Shown one piece after another: positions 7,122-13,551 of a DNA stretch of 17,178 bases. A program made the translations under genes and the position numbers. Position 1 is the stretch's first letter. Every line of letters starts with the position of its first letter. The notes under the pieces were generated by a model. The model was not told the origin of the DNA and made no database searches. It saw nothing but the letters and a program-made list of their open reading frames with translations. Source of the DNA: Chloroflexaceae bacterium UBA1466 (GTDB lineage: Bacteria; Chloroflexota; Chloroflexia; Chloroflexales; Chloroflexaceae); contig DCSM01000028.1 of the NCBI GenBank assembly GCA_002325605.1, positions 6,950-24,127 of the forward strand, in the 5' to 3' direction.

Positions 7122-7862
7122 ATGGCAATTCAAAAAAGTAAAGGAATCGTTCGGAACGGCGAGACCGCCTGGCCTAGCCTCATGCCCCAGGAAGTGCAGG
7201 AAATGAAGGAAGTTATGCTTCAGCAATTGCTGGCCAAAGTTCCGCCCCAGCTAAAAAATTTGGTGCTGTTGATTCCCGAATCGGCGCACCTAAAGCCCGT
7301 GGGCATTGATTGCGAAGCTTGTTTTATGGATTTAGCGGCCTTTATTGACTTGGAAGTCGCTGAAGGCTTGAACCTCGCGGCGGAAATCTACCCTGATGTT
7401 TGGTGGCATCTCTTATCCTGTCAGGATTGTGCTGAAACCTATGCTATGACTTGGGATTTGACCACGGCAGAGCATGCCTACCAAATTGTGCCGCCCCCAC
7501 CGCCATCTCTTCAGCTGCGGCTGACAAACTTTTTTCTCGCTTTTGCCCTGCCCCAACCCGCCTCGGCCCTGCGAAGTTGTCCTGGGGTTTGCGAAAATGG
7601 GAAGGTGATCTACGAAAAAGCCAACGAAACTTGTGAAGCAACGCTTTTTGCGAAGCAGCAGCCAACGGGTGAATGGATCATGCTGGTCAAAACTAAGCCA
7701 ACGCAGCAAGGCTACGTCGTGGTTACTCTCGGCAAAGAGGTTTTTCAGACGGATCTGATGCAAGGCCAGGCGGTAATCAATTTGCCCGCGAGCTTGGCTG
7801 CGCCGAATGGCCCAGACCTTTTGATTGAGATCTTCCCAAGGGCTTTAACCGTTTCAGCCTAA
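7122..7862 (+). CDS. Putative soluble zinc-type anti-sigma factor
   Basis: A 246-residue protein with an HxxxCxxC motif (H96, C100, C103 in WWHLLSCQDC), the hallmark of ZAS anti-sigma domains, preceded by CEAC (C64, C67) and a helix DLAAFIDLEVAEG like the first helix of ZAS folds. Residues 124-128 are a proline run. The C-terminal part (about 155-246) is rich in alternating hydrophobic residues (GEWIMLVKTKP, GYVVVTLGKEVF), suggesting a beta-sandwich sensor or binding domain of unknown type. I see no transmembrane helix, so unlike most anti-sigmas it would be cytoplasmic. Start ATG 7122 has AGGGGAAG upstream. Co-direction with the ECF-like sigma gene upstream suggests it sequesters that factor. 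Alternative: a zinc-finger protein with another partner. Confidence 0.65.
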   Translation: MAIQKSKGIVRNGETAWPSLMPQEVQEMKEVMLQQLLAKVPPQLKNLVLLIPESAHLKPVGIDCEACFMDLAAFIDLEVAEGLNLAAEIYPDVWWHLLSCQDCAETYAMTWDLTTAEHAYQIVPPPPPSLQLRLTNFFLAFALPQPASALRSCPGVCENGKVIYEKANETCEATLFAKQQPTGEWIMLVKTKPTQQGYVVVTLGKEVFQTDLMQGQAVINLPASLAAPNGPDLLIEIFPRALTVSA

Positions 7863-7968
7863 AGAGGCCTTTCGCGTTTTTAGTTGCGGTAACAGACCGC
7901 TTTGAGGAGGAGACCCAAAAAGCGCTTTTCTATTTTCGGTTGTGCTAAAAAGGAAAGGGGAAATTTTA

Positions 7969-8073
7969 GTGCATGATGAGCGGGAGATAGCCTTGCTGCT
8001 GCGTCGGGTTGAGTTCGGCAGGCCAAGCGAATTCATTCCCTTCAAGGATCCCCGCAGCTTCCTTGAGGCGTAA
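7969..8073 (+). CDS. Possible 34-residue small protein
   Basis: GTG 7969 to TAA 8071-8073. It is preceded by a very good ribosome site, AGGAAAGGGG (7951-7960), with 8 bases spacing. The peptide (starting MHDEREIALLLRRVEF, ending DPRSFLEA) is charged and helix-like, with one predicted amphipathic helix and no membrane segment. The frame extends open upstream to a TGA at 7903-7905, so a longer product from GTG 7942 is possible. I recognise no family. The support is only the ribosome site and protein-like composition, so it may be chance. Confidence 0.25.
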   Translation: MHDEREIALLLRRVEFGRPSEFIPFKDPRSFLEA

Positions 8074-8125
8074 AGGTGCTTGGTCATCTAACGTTAAGCC
8101 GCCAGCAAGCGGAAGGGCCCCTTCT

Positions 8126-8150
8126 GCCCCCAGCCCCGCCTTCTGGGGGC
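8126..8150. repeat. 8-bp GC-rich hairpin
   Basis: GCCCCCAG (8126-8133) pairs perfectly with CTGGGGGC (8143-8150) over a 9-base loop. A further short pair CTAACG (8088-8093) / CGTTAG (8153-8158) encloses it asymmetrically. No T tract follows. Possible stabilising 3' structure of the anti-sigma transcript. Confidence 0.45.
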
Positions 8151-8195
8151 CGCGTTAGTTCGCCTTCTCTTAGCTAAAGGCTGTTTCAAACCATT

Positions 8196-8248
8196 GATGG
8201 CGCAGGAGCCTCTATTCTTTAGAGAACTTCCTGCGCCATCTTTATCTT
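8196..8248. terminator. Large two-part stem, likely terminator between convergent genes
   Basis: GATGGCGCAGGA (8196-8207) pairs perfectly with TCCTGCGCCATC (8229-8240), and the loop holds a further 5-bp stem CTCTA / TAGAG (8210-8214 / 8220-8224). TTTATCTT follows on the + strand. Its place between two converging genes and its strength fit a terminator that stops read-through, best on the + strand. Confidence 0.65.
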
Positions 8249-8263
8249 AGCAAGAGGTTTTGT

Positions 8264-8279
8264 AAGGAAGGAAGGAAGG
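8264..8279. repeat. Fourfold AAGG tandem repeat
   Basis: Four uninterrupted AAGG units lie just downstream of the SWIM gene's stop. Too short to imply phase variation, but it is a simple-sequence tract that could slip. Confidence 0.6.
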
Positions 8280-8311
8280 TTAGGTGGGGAAACCTTCTCT
8301 AGCCAGGCTGG

Positions 8312-8593
8312 TTAAGCAGGGACGGCGATGCTTTGTTCAAAGGCCAACTCAGGCTGCCGAGCTTCTTGGGGCAACATAGGGTCGAGGAGTTTTTGGGCAG
8401 TCATGATATGGGCACAGGTTTTCCAACTCCGAAAGAAGGAACAGGAGCAAGTCCATTGCCCATCTTTGAGCGAAATCTGATGGCTGTCATTTTCACCAGC
8501 GAATTTGGCCTTTAACTCTTGGAGTTGAATTCGCTTTGGTTCTTCCGCATAGTGCCGCGCTTTTTCGATTTTTCGAGCTAAATCAGAGTGCAT
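8312..8593 (-). CDS. Short SWIM zinc-finger protein
   Basis: A 93-residue protein with the SWIM signature CxC-x8-CxH: C49, C51, C60, H62 in the segment QWTCSCSFFRSWKTCAH. The N-terminal half starts with a charged helix (LARKIEKARHYAEEPKRI) followed by strands leading to the finger, the arrangement of small stand-alone SWIM proteins of bacteria and archaea. SWIM domains bind DNA or protein through one zinc. The precise role of this small family is not known to me. The ATG at 8593 is chosen because GAAAGGT lies six bases upstream; a TTG five codons earlier would overlap that ribosome site. Its mRNA would begin at a promoter about 240 bases upstream and cross a strong terminator, so expression may be controlled by attenuation. 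Confidence 0.82.
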   Translation of the reverse strand: MHSDLARKIEKARHYAEEPKRIQLQELKAKFAGENDSHQISLKDGQWTCSCSFFRSWKTCAHIMTAQKLLDPMLPQEARQPELAFEQSIAVPA

Positions 8594-8703
8594 AAAACTA
8601 CCTTTCAAGTATCCAAACCGAAATGTGGGGCCTTAGGTTGACAAAAGTTGGGGCCAAGAAAAGAAAGCGAGTCCCCTAAGCTGGGGAGTATTGAATCTGG
8701 GGC

Positions 8704-8746
8704 AAAAAAAACAAGAGTGACAAGCGGTAGAAACTACCGATGCCAC
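8704..8746 (-). terminator. Strong intrinsic terminator on the minus strand
   Basis: Read on the minus strand: GTGGCA pairs with TGTCAC (one G-U), then CGGTAG pairs with CTACCG around a TTT loop, with a small internal loop between the two stems. TCTTG and eight T residues (8711-8704) follow. It lies 110 bases before the SWIM start codon rather than after a gene. Confidence 0.75.
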
Positions 8747-8831
8747 CTGCTAAAATTCGCCCTGATCTTTGTAGGTAGGTATTTAGTTTCAACTGAGTTT
8801 CTCGCTCGCCAACTTTGCCAAACGAAAGCGT
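8704..8831 (-). ncRNA. Candidate small RNA or attenuated leader of the SWIM gene
   Basis: Predicted transcript of about 128 bases, from a start seven bases after the minus-strand -10 box to the end of an intrinsic terminator. No start codon with a ribosome site opens an ORF in it. The 3' end is a 12-bp stem-loop plus U8, typical of bacterial sRNAs. Because the SWIM gene lies in the same direction about 110 bases beyond, the same structure could instead be a premature terminator that controls that gene. I recognise no known RNA family or riboswitch. Confidence 0.4.
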
Positions 8832-8837
8832 GGCAAC

Positions 8838-8866
8838 ATTATAATCCCAGTGGCTAGAGAAGTCAA
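8838..8866 (-). promoter_or_regulatory. Near-consensus sigma-70 promoter, minus strand
   Basis: TTGACT (8866-8861, five of six consensus bases), 17-base spacer, TATAAT (8843-8838, perfect). Downstream, TTGCCA / TGGCAA arms (8815-8820 / 8831-8836) overlap the start site and could be an operator. This is the best promoter in the window together with that of hemA. Confidence 0.7.
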
Positions 8867-8886
8867 ATCAGTTTGAGCAGCGAAGC

Positions 8887-8920
8887 AAAAACCATCTTTA
8901 CCGTTAAGCAGTAAAGATGG
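8887..8920 (-). terminator. Intrinsic terminator of the tRNA-Gly gene
   Basis: On the minus strand CCATCTTTAC (8920-8911) pairs with GTAAAGATGG (8901-8892), a perfect 10-bp stem with a 9-base loop, followed by T5 (8891-8887). It begins eight bases after the tRNA CCA end. Confidence 0.88.
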
Positions 8921-8928
8921 CCTAAAAA

Positions 8929-9004
8929 TGGAGCGGGAAACGGGATTCGAACCCGCGACCTACACCTTGGCAAGGTGTCGCTCTACCAACTGAGCTATTC
9001 CCGC
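8929..9004 (-). tRNA. tRNA-Gly (anticodon GCC), CCA encoded
   Basis: Read on the minus strand it starts GCGGGAATAGCTCAG and ends TTCCCGCTCCA. Acceptor stem GCGGGAA pairs with TTCCCGC, discriminator T, then CCA at 8931-8929. The D arm has GCTC...GAGC, the anticodon stem ACACC/GGTGT encloses TTGCCAA with anticodon GCC (8971-8969), and the T arm GCGGG-TTCGAAT-CCCGT is standard. Length is 76 with CCA. A promoter and terminator of its own flank it, so it is a single-gene unit. Confidence 0.97.
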
Positions 9005-9016
9005 TCGACGGTAAAG

Positions 9017-9045
9017 ATTGTAGCATACTTTGCCAAAAAAAGCAA
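9017..9045 (-). promoter_or_regulatory. Promoter of the tRNA-Gly gene
   Basis: On the minus strand TTGCTT (9045-9040), 17-base spacer, TACAAT (9022-9017). The expected start is about 6 bases before the tRNA 5' end at 9004, giving a very short leader. Confidence 0.65.
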
Positions 9046-9047
9046 GG

Positions 9048-9074
9048 CCCAATTTGGGGTTTAGGCAAATTGGG
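9048..9074. promoter_or_regulatory. Dyad between divergent tRNA-Gly and hemA promoters
   Basis: CCCAATTT (9048-9055) and AAATTGGG (9067-9074) are perfect 8-bp inverted arms separated by 11 bases. The dyad fits exactly in the gap between the -35 box of the tRNA promoter (9040-9045) and that of hemA (9080-9085). Size and position suit a transcription-factor operator; the factor is unknown. Confidence 0.5.
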
Positions 9075-9079
9075 TAAAT

Positions 9080-9108
9080 TTGACAAACCTGGGACATCGT
9101 GCTAAATT
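9080..9108 (+). promoter_or_regulatory. Promoter of the heme operon (hemA)
   Basis: Perfect TTGACA at 9080-9085, 17-base spacer, TAAATT at 9103-9108. Transcription would start near 9115, leaving a leader of about 70 bases before the hemA ATG. Confidence 0.72.
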
Positions 9109-9185
9109 CTGGCCGTGATAGATTTACGTAGATTTAGACAGTTTTGCTGCGGTTTAACGATCCGACATTAGGGGGGTTTTCAATT

Positions 9186-10493
9186 ATGAATCTGTTGCTG
9201 GTCGGTCTCGACCACACGTCAGCTTCAGTTGCCGTCCGGGAGTGCCTGGCTTTTAGCGCGACAGCCCTCCCGGAAGCTCTGGCGCAGCTTGCAGGCCAAA
9301 ACAATGGCCATCAACCACTTCTCACCGAAGCCGTGATTATTTCAACTTGTAATCGGGTTGAAGTTTACGGCGTTTTCGATGGGGAGAGCGACGAAGCGGC
9401 CCAAAAAGAAGTGGCCCAAAAAATAGTTAGCTTTTTGGCCGCCTTTCACCAGACCCCAGCCGCTCAATTCGCTTCTTCCCTCTTTTTCCGGTTCGATGAG
9501 GAAGTTGTCACCCATCTCTTTGAGACGGCAGCGGGGTTACGCTCAATTGTGCTTGGCGAAGCCCAAATTCAAGGTCAAGTTCGCAAAGCTTATGACACGG
9601 CCCAGCGGATGCGGACCACGGGGCCCATTCTATCGCGCCTTTTCCATCATGCGCTTGCGACAGGCAAGCGAGTCCGCCATGAAACGTTATTGGGCACTGG
9701 TGCAGCCAGTGTTTCGCAAGCTGGAGTCGAATTAGCCCGCCAGCGGCTGGGAACATTAGAAGGCCGGTGTGTTTTGTTGGTCGGGAGCGGGCAAGTCAGT
9801 GAACTTGCCGCCCAAAATCTGTTGGCTAACGGAGCCGAAAATCTACTTGTGGTCAACCGAACTTACGAAAACGGGCAAGAATTAGCGGCCCGCTATGGTG
9901 CTAGGGCCCTTACATTTGACGAATTGCCCTCCGCAATGGGCTTGGCCGATATTGTGATTAGCTCCACGGCTGCGCCCACAACCGTTATTCAGCGGGCGCA
10001 CGTTGAGGCGGCCATGCAGGCCAAATTGGCGCGGGGCGAAACTGCCCCGGAAATGTTATTGATCGACCTCGCCGTTCCACGGGATATTGAAACAGATGTT
10101 AGTACTGTAGCTGGCGCATACCTTGCGACAGTTGATGATCTTCAGAGCGTAGTCAATAAAACCCTCGAACATCGGAACACCGTTGTAACGATTGCCAAGC
10201 GAATTGTCAGCAACGAAGTCCATGATTTTGGCGCTTGGCTGCGGATTCATCAGACTCTGCCGACTCTTTCCTCCTGGCGACAACATGCCGAAGAACTGCG
10301 CGATTCAGAACTGAAACGGGCGATGCGTCGCCTTTCAACGCTCTCCCCAGAGGAGCAATACGTCGTCGAGGCCCTCAGTCGCAGTCTGGTCAATAAACTC
10401 CTGCATTTTCCCACTCTAAGGACAAAGAGTGCTGCCGCGTTGGGTGATGGCCAACGGTATGCAGAAATGTTACGCGAATTGTGGGAAATCTAA
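9186..10493 (+). CDS. hemA: Glutamyl-tRNA reductase
   Basis: First committed enzyme of C5-pathway tetrapyrrole synthesis: reduces glutamyl-tRNA(Glu) with NADPH to glutamate-1-semialdehyde in the cytoplasm. The ATG at 9186 is chosen because family members start MNLL(L/I)VGL(D/N)H and AGGGGG (9170-9175) lies ten bases upstream; an in-frame upstream start at 9144 would add 14 unusual residues. The product has 435 residues, normal length. Catalytic C55 lies in STCNRVEVY, GEAQIQGQVRKAY is the signature of the active-site domain, and the NADPH fold starts at VLLVGSGQ (GSG 200-202), followed by the C-terminal helical dimerisation domain. First gene of the hem cluster, divergent from tRNA-Gly. Confidence 0.96.
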   Translation: MNLLLVGLDHTSASVAVRECLAFSATALPEALAQLAGQNNGHQPLLTEAVIISTCNRVEVYGVFDGESDEAAQKEVAQKIVSFLAAFHQTPAAQFASSLFFRFDEEVVTHLFETAAGLRSIVLGEAQIQGQVRKAYDTAQRMRTTGPILSRLFHHALATGKRVRHETLLGTGAASVSQAGVELARQRLGTLEGRCVLLVGSGQVSELAAQNLLANGAENLLVVNRTYENGQELAARYGARALTFDELPSAMGLADIVISSTAAPTTVIQRAHVEAAMQAKLARGETAPEMLLIDLAVPRDIETDVSTVAGAYLATVDDLQSVVNKTLEHRNTVVTIAKRIVSNEVHDFGAWLRIHQTLPTLSSWRQHAEELRDSELKRAMRRLSTLSPEEQYVVEALSRSLVNKLLHFPTLRTKSAAALGDGQRYAEMLRELWEI

Positions 10494-10530
10494 GTTTTCC
10501 ATACCACGCATAGTCTTTCAGGTTATTTCT

Positions 10531-10563
10531 ACCTGCGTTTGAGGCGCAGGTTCCTCTTTTTTT
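10531..10563 (+). terminator. Terminator-like hairpin between hemA and hemCD
   Basis: ACCTGCG (10531-10537) pairs with CGCAGGT (10545-10551) over a 7-base loop; CCTC and T7 (10557-10563) follow. It lies 38 bases after the hemA stop. As the remaining hem genes are in the same direction, it would make hemA partly monocistronic or act as an attenuator. Confidence 0.65.
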
Positions 10564-10700
10564 GTGATTTTCACCTTTCTCCCTTTAGTTTTTAGCCCAA
10601 ACTCTGTGGCTGCGCCAAAAAAGGGGAAAGGGAAAGTTGCTTGGTAGTTTTCTTTAGGCCGCCGGGCTTTGGCGACCCAATGAAGGTAATAAATTTTGCA

Positions 10701-12497
10701 ATGGCTCAATCACTTGTAATCGGAACTCGCGGCAGCAAGCTGGCCCTTGTGCAGGCCACTCAGATCGAGGCCCTCTTACGCCAGCAACACCCTGACCTAA
10801 CCGTAGAACGCCGGATTATTAGCACCAAAGGGGATCGCATTTTGGATGTTGCGCTCTCCGATGTCGGCGATAAAGGTCTCTTTGTCAAAGAATTAGAAGC
10901 AGCCCTTCTGGCGGGTGAAGTTGACCTTGCGGTGCATAGCGGCAAAGATTTGCCCTCTTTTGTCCCCGAAGGTCTTACTTTAGCCGCTTTCCCCAAACGA
11001 GTTGACCCCAGAGATGTTTTAGTTTTGCCCAAAGGGAAAGAAATCCCTAACCTAGAGTCCTTAGCCCTTGCGGCCCTGCCCAAAGGGGTGAAGGTAGGAA
11101 CAAGTAGTTTGCGGCGAGCCTGTCAGATTCAAGCCCTTCGTCCCGACCTTCAGCTAATGGATGTGCGGGGAAATGTTGATACGCGGTTGCGAAAGTTAGA
11201 TGAAGGGGAATACGATGTCCTAGTTTTGGCTGCTGCGGGCTTAGACCGTCTAGGGTTAAGTGAGCGCATCAGTCTCCGTCTGCCCCCAGAAGTTTTATTG
11301 CCTGCCGTAGCGCAGGCAAATTTGATCATTGAAGCCCGTGCTGGGGATACTTTCACGCTTGAAAGGTTGGCCTTCCTCGATAATCTTCCCAGCCGCCTCA
11401 CTACTTTGGCCGAACGGGCCTTTCTCCGCCATCTGGAGGGGGGTTGCCAAGTACCCATCGCTGCGTATGCCGAACTTCAAGCTGACGGGCAACTTTGGTT
11501 GCGGGGCTTAGTTGGGGCCCGCGATGGAAGTACGATAATTCGGGGGGCGCGAATCGGCAACCAAGCTGACCCTGAAGGTTTAGGCGTTGGTCTGGCCGAG
11601 GAATTGGTTGAACGGGGAGCCATCACCCTCTTAGCCGAGATAAAAAATCAATCTTGGCGCGTTGGGATGGCCCCTACGCCTAAAGAAGGGGCCGCGAATT
11701 TGGCCCCTACCGCGCTCAAAGGGTGGCGCGTGGCGGTGACAAGGTCAGAAGATCAGGCTGAAGGGTTAGTCGAACAACTCCGGGCTTTGGGAGCCGAACC
11801 TATTGTTTATCCCACGATTACCTTCACGCCTCCCGCTGACCTAGAACCGCTTACGCAAGCCCTGCGCCGTTTGGTGGCGGGGGAATATAATTGGCTTGTT
11901 CTCACGAGCGGGACAGCGGTTAGGGTTGTCCATGAGCAGTTGACCCGTTTAGGGTTGACCTTCACGCCCGAAGTCATTGAGCGCCTGAAGGTTGCGGCGG
12001 TAGGTTCCGCGACAGCCCTTGCTTCGATTCAACATTTGGGAATCAAGCCGACGGTCATGCCAGAGAAGTTTGTGGCTGAATCGCTGGCGGAGGCTTTAGG
12101 CGATCTGAAGGGCCAGAAAGTTCTACTGGCCAATGCTGACCTTTCGCGGCCTGTTTTGCAGGAATTGTTGACTAAAGCGGGAGCCATTCTGGAGCGTGTG
12201 ATTGCTTATCACACTATCCCTGCTACGGGAGGAGCCGATCTTCCAACCCTTCTTACACAAGGGAAGGTTGATGCTATTACCTTCACGAGCAGTTCGACGG
12301 TTCGCTTCTTCTTGGAACGGATTGGTTCTGCTGCGCTGCCTGCTGCTCAGAAGGTCGTGATTGCGTGTATTGGGGCCATCACAGCCGAAACTGCCCAAAG
12401 TATGGGCCTTCCACCGACGGTAGTTGCGACTACTTTCACAACTGAAGGGTTGCTTGAGGCCTTAGCAACCTACGCCCAACAGAATGTTAAGTCTTAA
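10701..12497 (+). CDS. hemC/hemD: HemC-HemD fusion: hydroxymethylbilane synthase / uroporphyrinogen-III synthase
   Basis: A bifunctional cytoplasmic enzyme of about 598 residues: polymerises four porphobilinogens to hydroxymethylbilane, then cyclises it to uroporphyrinogen III. HemC part (about 1-315): IGTRGSKLALVQA near the start, D83 in VHSGKDLPS (catalytic Asp), SSLRRACQIQ and RGNVDTRL (substrate-binding arginines), and C249 in EGGCQVP, attachment site of the dipyrromethane cofactor. A linker of about 20 residues leads to the HemD part (about 339-598): WRVAVTRSEDQAEGLVEQL, WLVLTSGTAV, VAAVGSATA, FTSSSTVRFF, ACIGAITAETAQ. Start 10701 is chosen from the family N-terminus; ATG 10680 is an alternative that adds 7 residues. 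The hemB gene follows after 18 bases. Fusion guarantees channelling-like proximity of an unstable intermediate. Confidence 0.95.
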   Translation: MAQSLVIGTRGSKLALVQATQIEALLRQQHPDLTVERRIISTKGDRILDVALSDVGDKGLFVKELEAALLAGEVDLAVHSGKDLPSFVPEGLTLAAFPKRVDPRDVLVLPKGKEIPNLESLALAALPKGVKVGTSSLRRACQIQALRPDLQLMDVRGNVDTRLRKLDEGEYDVLVLAAAGLDRLGLSERISLRLPPEVLLPAVAQANLIIEARAGDTFTLERLAFLDNLPSRLTTLAERAFLRHLEGGCQVPIAAYAELQADGQLWLRGLVGARDGSTIIRGARIGNQADPEGLGVGLAEELVERGAITLLAEIKNQSWRVGMAPTPKEGAANLAPTALKGWRVAVTRSEDQAEGLVEQLRALGAEPIVYPTITFTPPADLEPLTQALRRLVAGEYNWLVLTSGTAVRVVHEQLTRLGLTFTPEVIERLKVAAVGSATALASIQHLGIKPTVMPEKFVAESLAEALGDLKGQKVLLANADLSRPVLQELLTKAGAILERVIAYHTIPATGGADLPTLLTQGKVDAITFTSSSTVRFFLERIGSAALPAAQKVVIACIGAITAETAQSMGLPPTVVATTFTTEGLLEALATYAQQNVKS

Positions 12498-12515
12498 ATA
12501 AGATCGAGGATCTGA

Positions 12516-13526
12516 ATGAGTACTTATCCTGCTTTGCGCCCCCGCCGGTTGCGCGTAAGTAAGAATTTGCGCCGCCTTGTCCAAGAAACAACCTTAACCG
12601 CCAGCAACCTCATTGCACCGATGTTTGTCCGCCACGGGAAGGATATTCGTAATCCTATTGTCTCTATGCCCGGCCAGTTTCAATTTTCGGTAGATACTGC
12701 CGTCCGTGAGGCCGAAAGTATCAGCGAGATGGGCATTCCCGCTGTCTTACTCTTTGGCATTCCCGCGCAGAAGGATGCCACGGGGAGCGAAAATTACGAC
12801 CCCGAAGGGATTGTCCCGCAAGCGATTCGGGCCATTAAAAAGGCAGTCCCGGAGCTTGTGGTCATTTCTGATATGTGCTTCTGTGAATATACGAACCACG
12901 GTCACTGCGGGATTATCAATATCCCCGACGGACCTTGCTATGAATCCCATCTCCCGGAAGGCTATCTCCTTAATGACCAGACGTTGGAACTTTTGGCGAA
13001 TGCTTCTGTGGTTCATGCCGAAGCGGGTGCAGATATTATCGCCCCTTCTGGCATGATTGACGGGATGATCAGCACGATTCGGGATGCGCTTGATGAGAAC
13101 GGCTTTAGCAACACGACCATTATGAGCTACGCTGCGAAGTATAGCAGTGCTTTCTACGGCCCCTTCCGCGATGCTGCCGAAAGCCCCCCTTCCTTTGGAG
13201 ACCGTCGCCAATATCAGATGGATCCTGCTAACAGCCGTGAAGCTCTTAAAGAAGTCGACCTTGACGTGGCTGAAGGGGCCGATATTTTGATGGTCAAGCC
13301 GGCCCTTCCCTACCTTGACATCATCCAACAGATTCGGGCCCGCTATGACCTTCCGCTGGCTGCGTACCACGTAAGTGGCGAATATAGTATGATCAAAGCA
13401 GCGGCGGCGCAAGGGTGGATTGATGAGCAGCTGGTAGCTTTAGAGAGCCTTGTTTCGATTCGCCGGGCTGGAGCCGATATGATTATCACTTACTTTGCCC
13501 AAGATGCTGTGCGTTGGTTAAGTTAA
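12516..13526 (+). CDS. hemB: Delta-aminolevulinic acid dehydratase (porphobilinogen synthase)
   Basis: Condenses two 5-aminolevulinates to porphobilinogen. The 336 residues match the family length. Both Schiff-base lysines are present: K208 in SYAAKYSSAFYGPFRDAA and K261 in LMVKPALPYLD. The metal loop DMCFCEYTNHGHCG has three cysteines (C121, C123, C131), so this is a zinc-dependent type rather than the Mg-type with aspartates. The start ATG 12516 has GAGG six bases upstream. It is tightly packed between hemCD (18 bases) and hemE (25 bases), indicating one operon; the enzyme order in the pathway is hemB before hemCD. Confidence 0.97.
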   Translation: MSTYPALRPRRLRVSKNLRRLVQETTLTASNLIAPMFVRHGKDIRNPIVSMPGQFQFSVDTAVREAESISEMGIPAVLLFGIPAQKDATGSENYDPEGIVPQAIRAIKKAVPELVVISDMCFCEYTNHGHCGIINIPDGPCYESHLPEGYLLNDQTLELLANASVVHAEAGADIIAPSGMIDGMISTIRDALDENGFSNTTIMSYAAKYSSAFYGPFRDAAESPPSFGDRRQYQMDPANSREALKEVDLDVAEGADILMVKPALPYLDIIQQIRARYDLPLAAYHVSGEYSMIKAAAAQGWIDEQLVALESLVSIRRAGADMIITYFAQDAVRWLS

Positions 13527-13551
13527 ACCTTAAAGGATTGAACGACCCCTT

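Larger units (their letters stand above)
7863..8311. other. 449-base gap between convergent genes
   Basis: The gap lies between the + strand anti-sigma candidate and the - strand SWIM gene. It contains a possible 34-codon ORF, an 8-bp GC hairpin, a large terminator-like stem (8196-8240) and a fourfold AAGG tandem repeat (8264-8279). I see no other gene; the longer minus-strand frame over 7854-8087 has a composition unlike a real protein. Confidence 0.6.
8594..8928. other. 335-base gap between SWIM gene and tRNA-Gly
   Basis: No protein gene supported. It holds, on the - strand, the tRNA terminator (8887-8920), a near-consensus promoter (8838-8866), a non-coding stretch ending in a terminator (8704-8746), and about 110 bases of leader before the SWIM ATG. 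A 69-codon + strand frame (8648-8857) has no ribosome site and crosses the terminator, so I do not call it. Confidence 0.6.

Noticed and set aside
7854..8087. 77-codon minus-strand ORF
   Set aside because: Ser/Arg/Lys-rich composition typical of a shadow frame, no ribosome site, and it overlaps the end of the anti-sigma gene.
8085..8160. Integron attC-like site (ATCTAAC at 8086-8092 with GTTAG downstream)
   Set aside because: The right core GTTAGTT does not match the RRRY rule, the inner arms do not pair symmetrically, and there is no integrase or cassette array.
8815..8845. Plus-strand promoter TTGCCA-N19-TATAAT
   Set aside because: Spacer is long, nothing suitable lies downstream on the + strand, and the same AT box is used by a better minus-strand promoter.
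8648..8857. 69-codon + strand ORF upstream of the tRNA
   Set aside because: No ribosome site, no recognisable protein pattern, and it runs antisense across a terminator and a promoter.
9144..9185. Upstream start for hemA
   Set aside because: It adds 14 residues not expected in the family and ignores the AGGGGG site that fits ATG 9186.
10641..10700. TTG start at 10641 for hemCD
   Set aside because: It adds 20 residues of unlikely sequence before the normal HemC N-terminus; ATG 10701 or 10680 fits better.
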